From positions 18,918,742 through 18,982,741 of the forward strand of contig NC_089730.1 in the NCBI RefSeq assembly GCF_035083965.1: a DNA stretch of 64,000 nt, read 5' to 3'. The position numbers were made by a program, and so were the translations under genes. Positions 38,601-50,536 of this stretch are shown here, one piece after another; within the stretch, counting starts at the first letter, position 1, and every line of letters starts with the position of its first letter. The stretch comes from Branchiostoma lanceolatum. Taxonomy: Eukaryota; Chordata; Leptocardii; Amphioxiformes; Branchiostomatidae. The notes beneath the pieces were generated by a model, which saw nothing but the letters and a program-made list of their open reading frames with translations, was not told the origin of the DNA and did not search any database.

Positions 38601-41600
38601 ATTGTGTAGCTGGCTATCCACTTGATGGCATTACAGACCAGTCAAGAAATATAAGTCATACTATGACACTGACTCATACCTTCTTAACATAGATGAAGTG
38701 TAATTGTGACAAACAGGAATTTTAAAACACCTATAGTTGTGACTACATGTACTTCCTGTTCTTTTCTTGGCTGGAGTAGGCAACAGTAAAACCTGTCTAT
38801 CGTAACAACTCAGTAGATACATGTAGGTGGCCGCTACATACAGTGTATTCATTTACATTGTATAGTATTTTTTTAAAGGTTTGCCACATTGTACATCTTG
38901 ATTCCGTGTGCCTGTCCCAGGTGCTGTGAAGATCACCCCAGCCCACGACCACAATGACTACAGATATATTTATTTACATGTTAGTTTGTTTGATAGTTTG
39001 TCCTATTGTACACCTTGACCCTGCCTGTCTGTTACAGGTGCTGTGAAGATCGCCCCAGCCCACGACCGCAACGATTACAGATATATTTATTTACATGTTA
39101 GTTTGTTTCATAGTTTGTCCTATTGTACACTTTGACCCTGCCTGTCTGTTACAGGTGCTGTGAAGATCACCCCTGCCCACGACCACAACGATTACGAGTG
39201 CGGCAAGAGGAACAACCTGGAGTCAGTCACCATCATCGACGACAACGGGCTCATGACGGACGACTGCGGAGACAAGTTCAAGGTCAGAGTTCACTTCCAC
39301 AAACCTTTTTCTTGTAAAATGTTTTGTTTCGTCTTTTATATTGTGTTGGCTTAACGATAGGGCCCAGAAGTCAGAGGACCGTCCTGGGTTTGAATTCCCT
39401 GACATGCCACAAATGTTACGTTGTATCTGTGGGAAAGGCACTTTATACGACTTTCCTCACTCCACCTTGGTGTGAAAATGGGTACCTGACATTGGTTGGG
39501 GAGGTAGAAGGTGGTAGAAGAAAAGAGATGGGCTCCGCCTTCAAATACTGTGCCCTAGACACAATGGATAACAACAACCCGCTGCCCTTACGGCCTCAAA
39601 AAGGCTATGGAACTACCTTTACCTTTATATTTGTGTCACAGTTTCGATTTGTAATGAAAGAGTATATTCATCAAATGCTTCACCATGACTATATGTTTAT
39701 CAGTTAAAGAATCTAAAAGCTGTCACAGTGGATTATAATCAAAATATTATGTAGCTCCTTTACATGTAAATCTTGGTTTGATCTGGAGCACGATACTGCT
39801 TCTTAGTGTAATTGCTTTCAATGTTTCAATGAATAGGTTTGATGAATTTTGAATGTCTGTGTTATCTTTACTTGTAGAGCATGAAGCGTTTCCATGCCAG
39901 AAAGGCTGTGTTGGAGGCTCTGAAGGAGAAGAACCTGTACAGGGGAACTAAGGATAACCCCATGGTGGTGCCCACATGCAGGTAAATAGGGTCATAACTA
40001 TGTGGTTGTAGTGTAAGTAGCTTACTGTGATAAAGTTCTAGGTTGTAGTTACTATACTGATTCGAATGAGAAGAACCTGCACAGGGGAACTTAGGACAAC
40101 CCCATGGTGGTGCCCACATGCTCATAGTAAGGGAAGAACTATAGGTTGGAGAGAACTGTCAGGACACATATGTACATGTAAGGTTGCATAGACTTAGTAC
40201 AATGGAAGGCAAACTGTAGACTCAAAATCTGAGGTTGAAAAACTGAGTAAAGGTTCTGATGTTTTGTGGGTTTGCAACATGATTGTGATGGTAACCTACA
40301 CAGATACATTCTGGACAACACTTTTGGAAGGGAAACGTTCCACATGTCATTCCAATGTTGGCCCCGTTTTGTCTGCAGCCATTGGAAGAATTAGGAACCT
40401 GCTACAAAGGTGCATTTAGCACAACACTCTGGACAGAATAGGAGGAAGCATCGCTTTTTTTGTTGCTTTGTTTGCCCTCAGACAATGTCTGTCTCTTGTC
40501 CCCAGCCGCTCTAAGGATGTGATTGAGCCTCTGCTGAAGCCGCAGTGGTACGTCAACTGTAAGGACATGGCTGCCGCCGCTGTGGAGGTGAGGGGTCTGC
40601 TGGCTAAACATTGTTGTACACTGTTAGTTTTAGTAATGCTGTTAGTTAGTTGGAGATACCATAGAAATGTGCTCCGGTGGTCCAAGCTGTAGGCATTTCC
40701 CCCTGCTGTTATGGAGGTGAGGGGTCTGCTAGCTAAACATTGTTGTACACTGTTAGTTTTTGAAGTGCTGTTTGTTACTGCACTTATTAAGTGTCGGAGA
40801 CACCATAGAACTGGTGGTCTAAGCTGTAGGCGTTTCCTTTGCTGCTACAGAGGTGAGGAACTCTGACTCACCCCTTGAACCATTACTCTGCTGAGAGCAT
40901 ACCCAGTGTTCTCGCCAGGCCTTTTCAGCATAGGGGCTGAAACATGATTGTGATGGTAACCCTCACAGATACATGTACATTCAGTCCCTATGCTGTGATT
41001 TGGACCCCCTATGCTGTGATCTGGACCCCTATGCTGTGTTTCAACCAGCATAGGGGTGTTTCTTTCTTGGACAAACCTTGTGACCCTTCATAAGTCTTAT
41101 AAAAAGTTCATATTTGGCTTTAGAATGAGGCTGCACAAAATTTATCCCTCAAAATGCATGAAATAATGTCTCATTGGGTTATGAATTTACAAATTTTCCG
41201 GGGGAACATGCCGGACTCCCTACTATGGTCATGTCTTCAACACTCCACGCGTGACTTGCACCGCGTAAAGTTGGCCTTCTGTACCTGACCCCTATGCTGT
41301 GAAAAAATTCTGGTGAGAACACTGATACCCATGCAGGTTCAACACTAGTATTACATTTAGCAGAAATTGGCGGGTGAAGAGTTACAGATGAACTTTGATT
41401 GTATGGTTTTGAGAAATTTTTGACACAGAATCATCAGTAAAAAGTGAACCAGAGACCATCGAGCACAATAATTACACTCAAATCAAATAGAGTGAGCTAG
41501 ATGATATGTGTTTAGATTGACTGGTTGGTTGGTTGGTTACTTTAAGAAATTTTCATCAAACCAATTCTAGGTTAGATATTTTGATCTTTTGTGAAATGTA

Positions 41601-44600
41601 TGTTTGGTATGAAGGACTGTTATACTTCACAATTTTTTTGGTTGGAGCTTTAAACTGCTTTGAAATATATTGTGTATAACAAAGTCTACACTCCTTTGTT
41701 TTCACCAGGTTGTTCGTAACGGTGAGCTGAAGGTGATCCCAGACTTCCACGAGGCGACGTGGTACCGCTGGATGGAGAACTGCCGCGATTGGTGCATCTC
41801 CCGCCAGCTGTGGTGGGGGCACCGCATCCCCGCGTACTTCGTAACCGTGGACGACCCCAGCGTTCCTCCTGGCGCTGTAAGTACCAGAAGATTTATTCAC
41901 ATTTCACTTTGAATCAGCTTTAGAATTAAAGCTGTTTGTAGGATCTAAAAGTACAAAATGGCTAGCATAATGAGCATTATTTTCTGTACTCTCATCTACT
42001 TCAAGCCTCATTTCATGAGAAGTGTAACATCCAGATCTGAAATTACCACAATGTAGTTTTCAGTTCCAGGCATGTCCACAGTCATGAACAGTGGTTTGTG
42101 GACATACATGTACTATGGGATGAAACTGCTTGTGCTTGTATTTGAATTGTTCTATTTTCTCTAAACTCTTTTCCTCCATGCTACCTGTTTGTGTCCATCT
42201 AGGCGGTAAGTCTCTCACTGGTGCACTTGCATGACAAAAGTTTGGTCTTAACTAGACTTAAGCTAACTTTCCCTTCAGCTGGTTTTCATGCATTTTCAGT
42301 CAGCCCAGATTTTTTAAATTAGCCGTCGTCTTCTGTTCAAAGAATTGATGATTAATGCCTGTGGTTTCCTTTTCCTGACTCACATCATCATCATCATCGG
42401 TCCTTCTTTTACAAGGTGTAGCAAGTAAAGTTTGCTCTCCAGAACTTCTTGTCGTTCATTGCAGAGAGGAGTTCTTGTCCTTCTAAATTAGTTTCGGTTT
42501 CTATGAGTTTCTTGAGTGTTGTGATTGGTCGACCAATCCTTCTGTTTCTGTCCGGGTTCCAAAGCAGAAGCTTTCCAGCTCGTTCTCTACTACGCTCTAC
42601 TACTGACTTGCAATGGTGTAAGACATGGGCACAAACTCTGATTATGATGTTTTCTCTGCAGGATGTTGATGAGAAGTACTGGATCAGTGGCAGGGACGAG
42701 GCCGAGGCTCGCAGAAAGGCTGCGGAGAGGTTCGGGGTGTCAGAAGACAAGATCTCCCTCAGACAAGGTGTGGACTATCGTCTGTCTTTCCTTTCCATCA
42801 AGAAGTACCTTTTTTTTTAGGTCAAATAAGAGTAAAGTTAGGTTATATTCACTCACTCACACTCACTCTCCAGTTTATCACCGTTAGAAATTCTTCCAAT
42901 GATTGTAAAAGCTCATGATCCCATACTATACACTCTAACTTGCACCAGGTAGATTAGCCTTATAGAACAACTGTAGTTAAGTACCCATAGATGCCATACT
43001 TTGTACCTTGTACAATCGTTGTGCATTTAAATTATATATCTATTTTTGCCCGTATTGTGTGGGTTAGACTTGCTTGGACATACATGTAGATGTTGTGACT
43101 TCATGGCAAACCGCCAAGTGCCTCTGTCTTGCAGGTTAACACAGTGTAAATGGTAATATTTACACAATCTATCCACTAGCACTCTCAAAAGTTATTGTTT
43201 TCTACAAGAAATTGTTATTTTTTTACATTGATCAGCAATTTTGTGTTTCAGATGAGGATGTTCTGGACACGTGGTTCTCCTCAGCCTTCTTCCCCTTCTC
43301 CATATTTGGCTGGCCGGAACAGGTTTGTTTGTTTGTTTGTTTGTTTGTTTGTTTGATCTGATCTTTGTAAATTCTTTTTCATTCAATTTGTTGACAGGTT
43401 GAAGGGAAAAAAACACAATGAGCTTTTTTCTCTACAGATCTGGTTTAGAAATGCTTTATCATAATATTTTCTCACAACTGGTTCAAGGCATTGCATGGGA
43501 TGATCTACATTTTAATGGTCATTGAAAAATTTCAGCCTGAATAGAATTTAGCTTCTAGCGGCCCTTTCACTGGTCAGTTTCACTAGGGGAGGAGGCCCAA
43601 TATGCCCCTGATAGCGAGAGAATATGTAAAATGTCAGATTAAAGATCTGCTGTTTACATTTATCGAGAGTATTGACTTTTGAAACTGTTGATGATATATT
43701 AGTATTTAACATTCTTAGTGTGTTTCTTTCAGACAGAGGAGTTTAAGTTGTTCTACCCCGGCACCTTACTGGATACAGGACATTACATTTTTTTCTTCTG
43801 GGCCACTTAGTACAAACATTCAGAATTGCGCCTTCAAGTCGTAATGTTTTTCTCTGTTATTCCAGACAGAGGAGTTTAAGTTGTTTTACCCTGGTACCCT
43901 ACTGGAGACGGGACATGACATCCTGTTCTTCTGGGTCGCTCACACAGATTCAGAGCCATGTTTCTTAAAGACTTTTCTCTGTTATTCCAGACAGAGGAGT
44001 TTAAGTTGTTCTACCCCGGTACCCTACTGGAGACTGGACATGACATCCTGTTCTTCTGGGTCGCACAGATTCAGAGCCATGTTTCTTAAAGACTTTTATC
44101 TGTTATTCCAGACTGAGGAGTTTAAGTTGTTCTACCCTGGTACCCTACTGGAGACGGGACATGACATTTTGTTCTTCTGGGTTGCTCGGATGGTCATGAT
44201 GGGACTCAAGATGATCGGCAAACTGCCCTTCAAGGAGGTGGGTTCAACGTTACTTAATTTTTTTGTTTAGCTGGCATTCACTGCTTTCTTTTCTAAGCTC
44301 TCAGCATTTGGGAAAGGGTATGATAGTTAAACACACACCACTACCAATGGACCAGCCCCCTGCTGTAGTGATTGCACAACGTTGTGTGGCCCATTAGGGC
44401 TATTGAAACAGATGGGCACTGCCCTATTTACCATCTGGTGCGGGAAATACAGTAGGAGCATCCTCACTAGATAGCTTTAAACAACGATTGCAGTCAGATG
44501 TGCAAAGGTTAGGTGTGACTGGCTGTTTAGTGTTATATAATTACATTGTAGCTTCTGCTGCGCCGCATGCCTGCAAAGCTTGTGTGTTTTGCAGAATGGC

Positions 44601-47600
44601 AGTTATACTGGCTATACAGATACAGAAGAAACTTAACTGTAACATCTTCCCTGCCCCCCTCCCCCAGATGTACACCTGCTACAACACAAAGATGTAGAGA
44701 TTAGGGGTGGATATCGGTTCGCTGGACCTAATTTGGACCTTTATAATATCCAAGAACCGAGTCCAAAAAACCTGAATGCCTAAAACCTGAGTCCAAAAAA
44801 AACTGAACAACGTACAAATTTATGTTTCTATTTTGTTTGAAAAAAAATGTTTTGAGTCTCCCCTCTGACAAAAAAGGCATTTAAAATAAGTGTAACATTC
44901 AAATATCAAACACTGGTTTGTCTTGAAAGTCTTCTCACCAAGAAACTTTTATAGTCGTGCGTGTCAGTATCAATTCTCCATGCTTAATATTGGTCTAATA
45001 AAACAAAACATCAACTGGACAGGATCAGGTTCAGGTTCAGACCTGAACCTTAATCTCTGGACCTAAACTTGGACTTGGACCTTACTAAGCCAAACCGGTA
45101 TCCACCCCTAGTAGAGATGTATTTAAAGTCAAATAAACAGCTCAGTGTGTCTCAGTGCAGTCCTTGTGTAATTTTCCCTCCAACTCATCCCCCCTCCCCA
45201 GGTGTACCTGCACGCGATGGTGAGGGACGCCCACGGCAGGAAGATGAGCAAGTCGCTGGGGAACGTCATCGACCCGGTCGACGTCATCAACGGCATCACG
45301 CTGGACAACCTGCACAAGCTGCTGGAGAACAGCAACCTGGACCCACGGGAGGTTGCAAGGGCAAAACAGGGACAGGTGAGGTTACAGCACACCTACTACA
45401 ACACAGCTATTGCTAACGTACACCTTAAACTAACTAACTAACAAACAGTAACCTGGACCGACGGGAGGTTGTACGGGCTAAACAGGGACAGGTAAGTTTA
45501 TAGCACACATGTTTAATTTTACAGAAGCTGAAGGCAAAACGCACAAGAATACATATACTCCTTTTACCTAGTTGTTTTTCTCAATAACTAATGAACCTAA
45601 TATGACACATTCTGATGTTCTTCTTCCCCAGAAAGAGGACTATCCCAACGGGATCCCTGAGTGCGGCACAGATGCCCTGAGATTTGCTCTGTGTGCCTAC
45701 ACTGGACAAGGTGAGGTCCTTGGAAATGTTCATAATTATCTTACCCAGCATAAGGTTCCAAGACATTTTATCAGTGTTTAACTCCTCAAATAAAGCATTT
45801 CACTTTTGTGTAAAGTTTCTGGTGTCAGCATGTGTTTATTTGTGTTGAGCATGACACCTAGATGTGATTACTTGTCAGGCCAAGGTCCAAGAATCATAAG
45901 AAGCCTATTAATTGATTAATTAAAAGTTATCCTCAGGCTGACAGTGTTACAGTATATGGTGCACTCTTCTCGTTGCCTCGTCTTTGCTAAAAGCATTTTG
46001 GGAGGATGATGTCCAAGTTAGCTGCAAGCCTTTTGTGACTGCCGTAGAGTATAATGCACATTGTACTAACCAACAGGTGAACAATGCTGGTGAAAACACG
46101 CTCATGGTAGATATAAAATAATTATTTTATTTTCCAGGCCGTGACATCAACCTTGACGTGCTGCGTGTCCAGGGTTATCGCTTCTTCTGTAACAAGATGT
46201 GGAACGCCACCAAGTTTGCCCTGAGCAGCCTGGGGGAGGGCTTCCAGCCAAGGTTTGAGGCTAAGGTAAGGTCTGGTATTACAAGATTGTTTGTAACTGA
46301 GGACTACCGACATCATTATGAAGTACATTTCAAACCTGTGCTAGTGGCCACTGCTGCATAATGCGTTACTGTAGTTCTTGTTTCTTTCACACTCGTGACT
46401 GTAACTTTAAGCTCACTGTTTTCACTGTCACCGCTGGACCGTGAACTTATCATCACAGTGAAAAACCTATTTATGATTCCTTCACACATCCTTTCCGCAA
46501 GTCACTTGCTACCACCGTGAAGTTAAAGTTCAGTGAAAATGTCCATTTTTCTTATACCGTGAAATTTTGCTACAGTGAACTTAAAGTGAATTACAGTATT
46601 CAAATCAGGGTAATGTGGTAAAAATGTTTGTGACAGTCCTCCCCTAATCTACTATGTGGAGATTTTATAGGAAAGATGGACATGAGAAAAAATTTGCAGT
46701 ATGTGAGGAAAAGTTACATTCGAAATTACACAATTACAGATGTCACAGCTTGGTCTGTTGGAGTCAAATGTGTGGACATTGATTTGAGTTTGAAATTGCT
46801 CCAAATTGTGGTGGGACTGGTGGAAAGCAATGAATCACCTGGTAAACAGAACTGAAATAATCAAGATTTACATCTCATTCTGTTTTCTGCTGTCTCCATG
46901 TTCCTCAGCTGTCTGGCAATGAGCGACTGATCGACCAGTGGATCCTGAGCAGACTGGTGGCGGCCGTCGACGCATCCAACCGCGGTTTCGAGAACTACGA
47001 CTTCCCCCTGGCGACGAACGGCATCTACAACTTCTGGCTCTACGACCTCTGCGACAAGTATCTGGTAGGAATGCGTTAGGATTTCCTTGGCAAAACAAGT
47101 TTAATACAAGTATTCCTTAACAACCTCAGGAAGCATACATGTAAATGTGGGCAGAGACAATATCAGGTTTGGCGGAAACACAACCATTTATTCCTAGCCT
47201 CAAACGTAATCATAACAAAATACATGTACATGTGAACAGGTAAACTTAAAGGAGATGATATCAAACAAGATACAACAATGTAAACAATCTACAACTTCTG
47301 GCTCTACAACCTCTGTGACAAGTATCTGGTAGTAATGTCTTTTGCTCACTTCTGTTTCAGATTCTGTACACGACGAACTGTCTTCAGTATAAACAGGGAC
47401 ATGGCAATGAATGATGAAATGCGTTCAATTCACACAATCAATACACACAATTAGTACACGCAATCAATACACACAGTCAATACACACAATCAATACACAT
47501 AATCCATTCATACCTTCAATACATACCTTCAATACATACATTCAATACACACAATCCATTCATATCTAACTTCAAATATTTGCTGTTCGGTTTTCATTTT

Positions 47601-50536
47601 ATTTTGTTTTACCAGGGGAGTACACTCAGGACTCAAATTATTTTAGGAATCTAAGGGACCATTAAAAAAAGTATTATTCTCTGCACATCATCACATTTTA
47701 AACGATATCAAAGTTCGTACTGCACTAAGCTAACTGGGAAACTTCTTATGACATTTTGCTTTGATTGCTTCTTGCCCGCAAATGTTTCCATCGAAGGTGG
47801 TATCTTTGAGAAGCTACTGAATATGATCTTCCTTTGTCTCAATTGATTGATTACAACATGTAATTGATTATGCCTCTCTCCGTTCAGGAAAGCATCAAGC
47901 CAATTATCTACGGTAAGAACGAGGCAGCAAAGGAGACAACACGCCAGACACTGTACACGTGCCTGGAGGTCGGACTCCGCCTCCTCAGTCCCTTCATGCC
48001 CTTCATCACCGAGGAGCTATGGCAACGGTTGCCACGACGATCCAACGACGCCCCGCCCAGCATCTGTGTTGCATCATACCCAGAGGCAGAGGAGGTAGAA
48101 ATTATCCCTTTTTTGTTTTGACATATGTTCTATTCTTTAGCCTTTACTCTACCCAGATGTACACGAACATAAGATGCAGAAAAATATATCTATAGCAAGT
48201 TTGTTTGATATAAAAAATGAATGAATAATAATGATGATGATGATAAAAGAAAGGTCAAATCTGAAAGAAAATTATATAAAACTACATGGAGTAGCTCATT
48301 ATTGACTTGTTTAAACGTTTATCAATTTTTTTGCTGTCATTTAGTTTCCATGGAGACAAGAGACACTGGAGGAAGAGCTTGACTTTGTCCATGAGGTCAA
48401 CTGTAGAGCGCGGTCCATCCGGGCAGAGTACAACCTCACCAAGCAGAGGCCTGAACGTAGGGAGTTACACTGTACTCTGTACTGCTGAATGGGAAGTTAC
48501 CGAGTAGCTTAGTGCACTTGTAGCTTAGCCAAGCTTCCACTTTTTGTGACAGAGAAAGCATACAATATCTATAGTATAGATAGATAGGTTTGTTGTACTT
48601 GGGAAATTCTCATAGCTCTTTCTGACAAGTACAATGAACAGTGGACCACAGCTTAACGTCCTGTCCTATGGATTTCCACCCTTTCCAGTAGCACGCAAAA
48701 GGTCATAAGATGTCTTTCTGTTTCAAATCCAACTGTTGCTGCAGGAACGCTTTTTCTAGAATGTATACATTTAAGTTTTTATGTCTTTAGTCTATATCTG
48801 TGTATGTCTGTATCATATTACTGTGGGTCAATGTATTTGAAATTAAAAAAAACTCATAAAGCTAAGACTTGACCTGAATCTGCCCTCCCCCCTCTAGTTT
48901 ACCTGCAGTGCTCGGACAACTCTGTTGCTGAGATGCTGAACAAGTACATTGACATCATCACCATCCTGAGTCAGAGTGGAAAGGTCGTGACCCTGGTGGA
49001 CCAGCCCCCACCCGAGGGCTGCGCCATCCTCACTGTGTCAGACAAGTGTACTGTTCACCTCTTACTTAAGGTAAGGAAAGACATTCTGATAAACATGTTT
49101 TTTAATCCAGTTTAAGATTACAGAGAGTTAGTTGTCCACTGGTTGTGATACATGTATGAAAGATATAGAGGGTATGTGCTACTTAATATTATTATCATGT
49201 ATGTATCTTTTTTTTATCGATATGAGTGAATTTAAGAGTACAATGAACATCCTGGCCATAGGGTTGCAACCCTTTCCAGTAGTATCCAAGCAACAACTAC
49301 CTGTTTGTTTGTATTGCATACCCGTTAAACCGCCTCATGGAGTAACGCACCAGGTTTGTACTGAACAGTACAAGCTGCATAACTTTGTGGACAGTTTTAT
49401 TTGATTCACTCACTACGGGAAGGACCCCTACTCTTTTCAATGAGTGTTGTGGGTTCTTTTAGGTGCTCGAGGTGTGGCTCTCCTCAAACACAGTACCTCT
49501 GTTTACCGTACTTTAAGAGGGACGTCCCTAACCAAAGCTAGGTACTCATTTGCAACTGAGTGAAGTGGGAAAATTCATGTTAAGCACCTTTCCCAAGGGC
49601 ACAATATCAGGGCATGTCAGGGGATTTGAACCCAGGACCTCTGGGTTCTGGGCCAAACACCCTACCATTATGCCACACTTCTAATCCAGAGACAGGGTTG
49701 CAAACCAGGATCATCTACAAGTAACATGAGCTAAATTGTTTGTTCTTTCCCAGGGCATGGTGGATGCCTCTAAGGAGATCACTAAGCTGGAGGGGAAGAA
49801 GACGAACCTGAATAACCAGGTGGACAAGATCCTGAAGGAAATGAGCATCGCTGACTACGAGAACAAGGTGCCGGAACAGGTCCGCATGAGGAAGGACGAG
49901 AGGGTAAGACAGGACAGTGTCTTCTAACTTTTGTGGAACAATTTTTAACACTCATCCTTCCCACTGTTTGTTAACATGGAAAATCCTCACATGCAGTAAC
50001 TTATATGACATTCATTGGCAAAGTAGAAAATCAGGTATTTTAGGAAGAGAACAATCAGTATTTTGAAATAGAAATTGCCTTTGGAAGTTGCTGTTTTGAT
50101 TAAGTTTGATCTATTGGCATACCATGTTAATGTTTTGCTCTTAGAAGAAATATACCGCAGGGCTTTTATTAATCTATTGCATGTGTTTTTGTATTTCACT
50201 ACAGCTGTTTTCTTGAACATTATGCCATAGAACTATATGTTTGTACATGTTGGACTAGGCTCTTTCACAGATGTCTGATAAGCTGTTTGCTCACAATGTC
50301 TCTTTTATGACTTATCAAAACTGGAAGTATTTCTTTGTTTCAGTAGCTGGTCTCTGTACATTATGCCTCAGTGCAGTACATTTGTCAGTGCGTTTTGAAG
50401 TAATGAATTATGAAGTTATCCTTTGATTTATCTGACCATGCTAACAATCTGTTGTCTCCATCCCCAGAAATCCCAGATGGAGGGAGAGATCGAGGCCATC
50501 ACCAAGGCTATTGAGAACTTCCAGAAGCTTCTATGA
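32692..50536 (+). CDS. VARS1: Valyl-tRNA synthetase, complete, two possible starts
   Basis: 26 exons: (32692 or 32791)-32961, 33555-33639, 34596-34696, 35033-35160, 35888-36052, 36495-36576, 36818-36937, 37323-37431, 37928-38016, 38471-38561, 39155-39282, 39878-39981, 40506-40587, 41709-41876, 42662-42767, 43252-43322, 44112-44237, 45202-45375, 45632-45710, 46138-46265, 46909-47064, 47888-48094, 48345-48456, 48898-49070, 49754-49903, 50468-50536. All phases close: 1057 residues from the inner ATG, 1090 from the outer. Class I signatures: [13 protein letters not shown] (HIGH motif; 137-149 from the inner Met), [13 protein letters not shown], the CP1 editing domain ([22 protein letters not shown]), [31 protein letters not shown] (656-660), the anticodon-binding domain and a C-terminal coiled coil. 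It charges tRNA-Val. Unlike human VARS1 it lacks the ~200-residue GST-like N terminus, replaced by an Ala-rich and Lys/Glu-rich segment. Six exons have partial tandem copies nearby. Confidence 0.97.
33650..33854. mobile_element. MITE family B, copy 3
   Basis: 205 bp, TA-flanked, ends CTGTAAATGCATCTAAG and GCATTTACAG, internal GTTCGCGGTGGTT. VARS intron 2, only 13 bp from a family A copy. Confidence 0.8.
33868..34095. mobile_element. MITE family A, copy 2
   Basis: Starts TA|CTGTAATTCTTGTTTC and ends GTGAATTACAG. Aligns along its length with 87-316 and 46369-46596. VARS intron 2. Confidence 0.75.
35220..35450. repeat. Inverted copy of the repeat at 28195-28470
   Basis: See 28195-28470: shared GGCCACAGTCTTC and TACCCCATTTTA blocks in opposite orientation. 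VARS intron 4. Confidence 0.55.
36632..36748. mobile_element. MITE family B, truncated copy
   Basis: Right half only: ACTATTGTTTCAAA, AAACCACCGCGAACACTCC, then CTTAAATGCATTTCCAG|TA. VARS intron 6. Confidence 0.7.
38784..38842. mobile_element. Fragment of family C element
   Basis: CAGTAAAACCTGTCTATCG followed shortly by GGTGGCCGCTACAT, matching the left end of 29574-30903. VARS intron 10. Confidence 0.5.
38880..39154 (+). repeat. Two partial tandem copies of VARS exon 11 with acceptor
   Basis: Pseudo-exons start at 38921 and 39038 (true exon at 39155; period 117). Each has its own CAG acceptor and the first ~43 bases of exon 11 (GTGCTGTGAAGATC.CCCC). Each then diverts into ATATATTTATTTACATG intron sequence, with no donor. 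Confidence 0.9.
39349..39635 (+). mobile_element. tRNA-derived SINE
   Basis: tRNA-like head with A box (TTGGCTTAACGATAGGG) and B box (GGGTTTGAATTCCC), then GGGAAAGGCACTTTA and a tail that includes CTCAAAAAGGCTATGG. Matches the SINE at 27861-28075. VARS intron 11. Confidence 0.65.
40067..40121 (+). repeat. Partial downstream copy of VARS exon 12 tail
   Basis: Repeats 39925-39979 (GAGAAGAACCTG.ACAGGGG..CCCATGGTGGTGCCCACATGC). It has an in-frame stop (ACTTAG) and lost its donor. Confidence 0.85.
40588..40860 (+). repeat. Tandem copies of VARS exon 13 end, donor and intron start
   Basis: Two further units, each with an exon-like end (GCTGTTATGGAG, GCTGCTACAGAG) and a donor-like gtgagg at 40717 and 40853. 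Both carry the shared CTAAACATTGTTGTACACTG and CCATAGAA sequence. Periods ~129 and ~136 bp. Confidence 0.85.
40914..41324. mobile_element. 411-bp hAT-like element
   Basis: Ends CAGTGTTCTCGCCAG and CTGGTGAGAACACTG, followed inward by TTTTCAGCATAGGGG and its inverse. Several CCCTATGCTGTG repeats lie inside. Flanks share ATACC, suggesting a partly decayed target duplication. VARS intron 13. Confidence 0.65.
42409..42655 (-). pseudogene. LINE reverse-transcriptase C-terminal fragment
   Basis: The minus-strand frame reads [20 protein letters not shown] and then [12 protein letters not shown], typical of the 3' end of craniofacial/jockey-like pol proteins. It is antisense in VARS intron 14 and stops just short of the exon 15 acceptor (42661). 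Confidence 0.7.
43323..43356. repeat. (GTTT)8 directly on the VARS exon 16 donor
   Basis: Exon 16 ends GAACAG and the intron starts immediately with GTTTGTTTGTTT. The repeat itself supplies the 5' splice site. Confidence 0.9.
43720..44111 (+). repeat. Three partial tandem copies of VARS exon 17 with acceptor
   Basis: Copies start at 43733, 43866 and 43991 (true exon 44112; periods 133, 125, 121). Each carries the TTATTCCAG- or CTTTCAG-type acceptor and the first ~75 bases (ACAGAGGAGTTTAAGTTGTT) but lacks the exon's 3' half and donor. Copy 1 has an in-frame TAG; copies 2 and 3 run into SINE-like AGATTCAGAGCCATG. Confidence 0.93.
44410..44697 (+). pseudogene. LINE 3'-end remnant
   Basis: Frame reads [20 protein letters not shown] followed by [16 protein letters not shown], the pattern (W..LP...A..FK..L) at the C terminus of several LINE pol proteins, then a stop and non-coding tail. 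VARS intron 17. Confidence 0.5.
45443..45491 (+). repeat. Downstream copy of VARS exon 18 tail with donor
   Basis: Repeats the last ~46 bases of exon 18 (ACCTGGACC.ACGGGAGGTTG, AACAGGGACAG) 116 bp downstream, followed by an intact donor (gtaagt). The copy's donor is a better consensus than the true one (gtgagg). Confidence 0.88.
46369..46596. mobile_element. MITE family A, copy 3
   Basis: 228 bp, TA-flanked, ends CTGTAGTTCTTGTTTC and GTGAATTACAG. VARS intron 20. Confidence 0.8.
47288..47328 (+). repeat. Downstream copy of VARS exon 21 tail with donor
   Basis: Repeats 47024-47064 (TCTACAACTTCTGGCTCTAC, GACAAGTATCTG) followed by GTAGTAATG, as in the original GTAGGAATG. 264 bp downstream in intron 21. 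Confidence 0.88.
49301..49680 (-). mobile_element. tRNA-derived SINE, full length with tail
   Basis: The minus-strand head at ~49675 has a B box in GGTTCAAATCCCC. The body contains GTGCCCTTGGGAAAGGTGC and a block, on the plus strand, with CCCTAACCAAAGCTAGGTAC. It shares its whole plan with 55022-55378, including the GTTTGTTTGT tail end. VARS intron 24. Confidence 0.65.

Noticed and set aside
38921..39080. Two extra VARS exons
   Set aside because: They lack donors and duplicate the start of the true exon; including them would repeat and break the editing domain.
43881..44270. 129-codon ORF with repeated [12 protein letters not shown]
   Set aside because: Chance readthrough across tandem pseudo-exons; the exon 17 frame and junctions show only the last copy is used.
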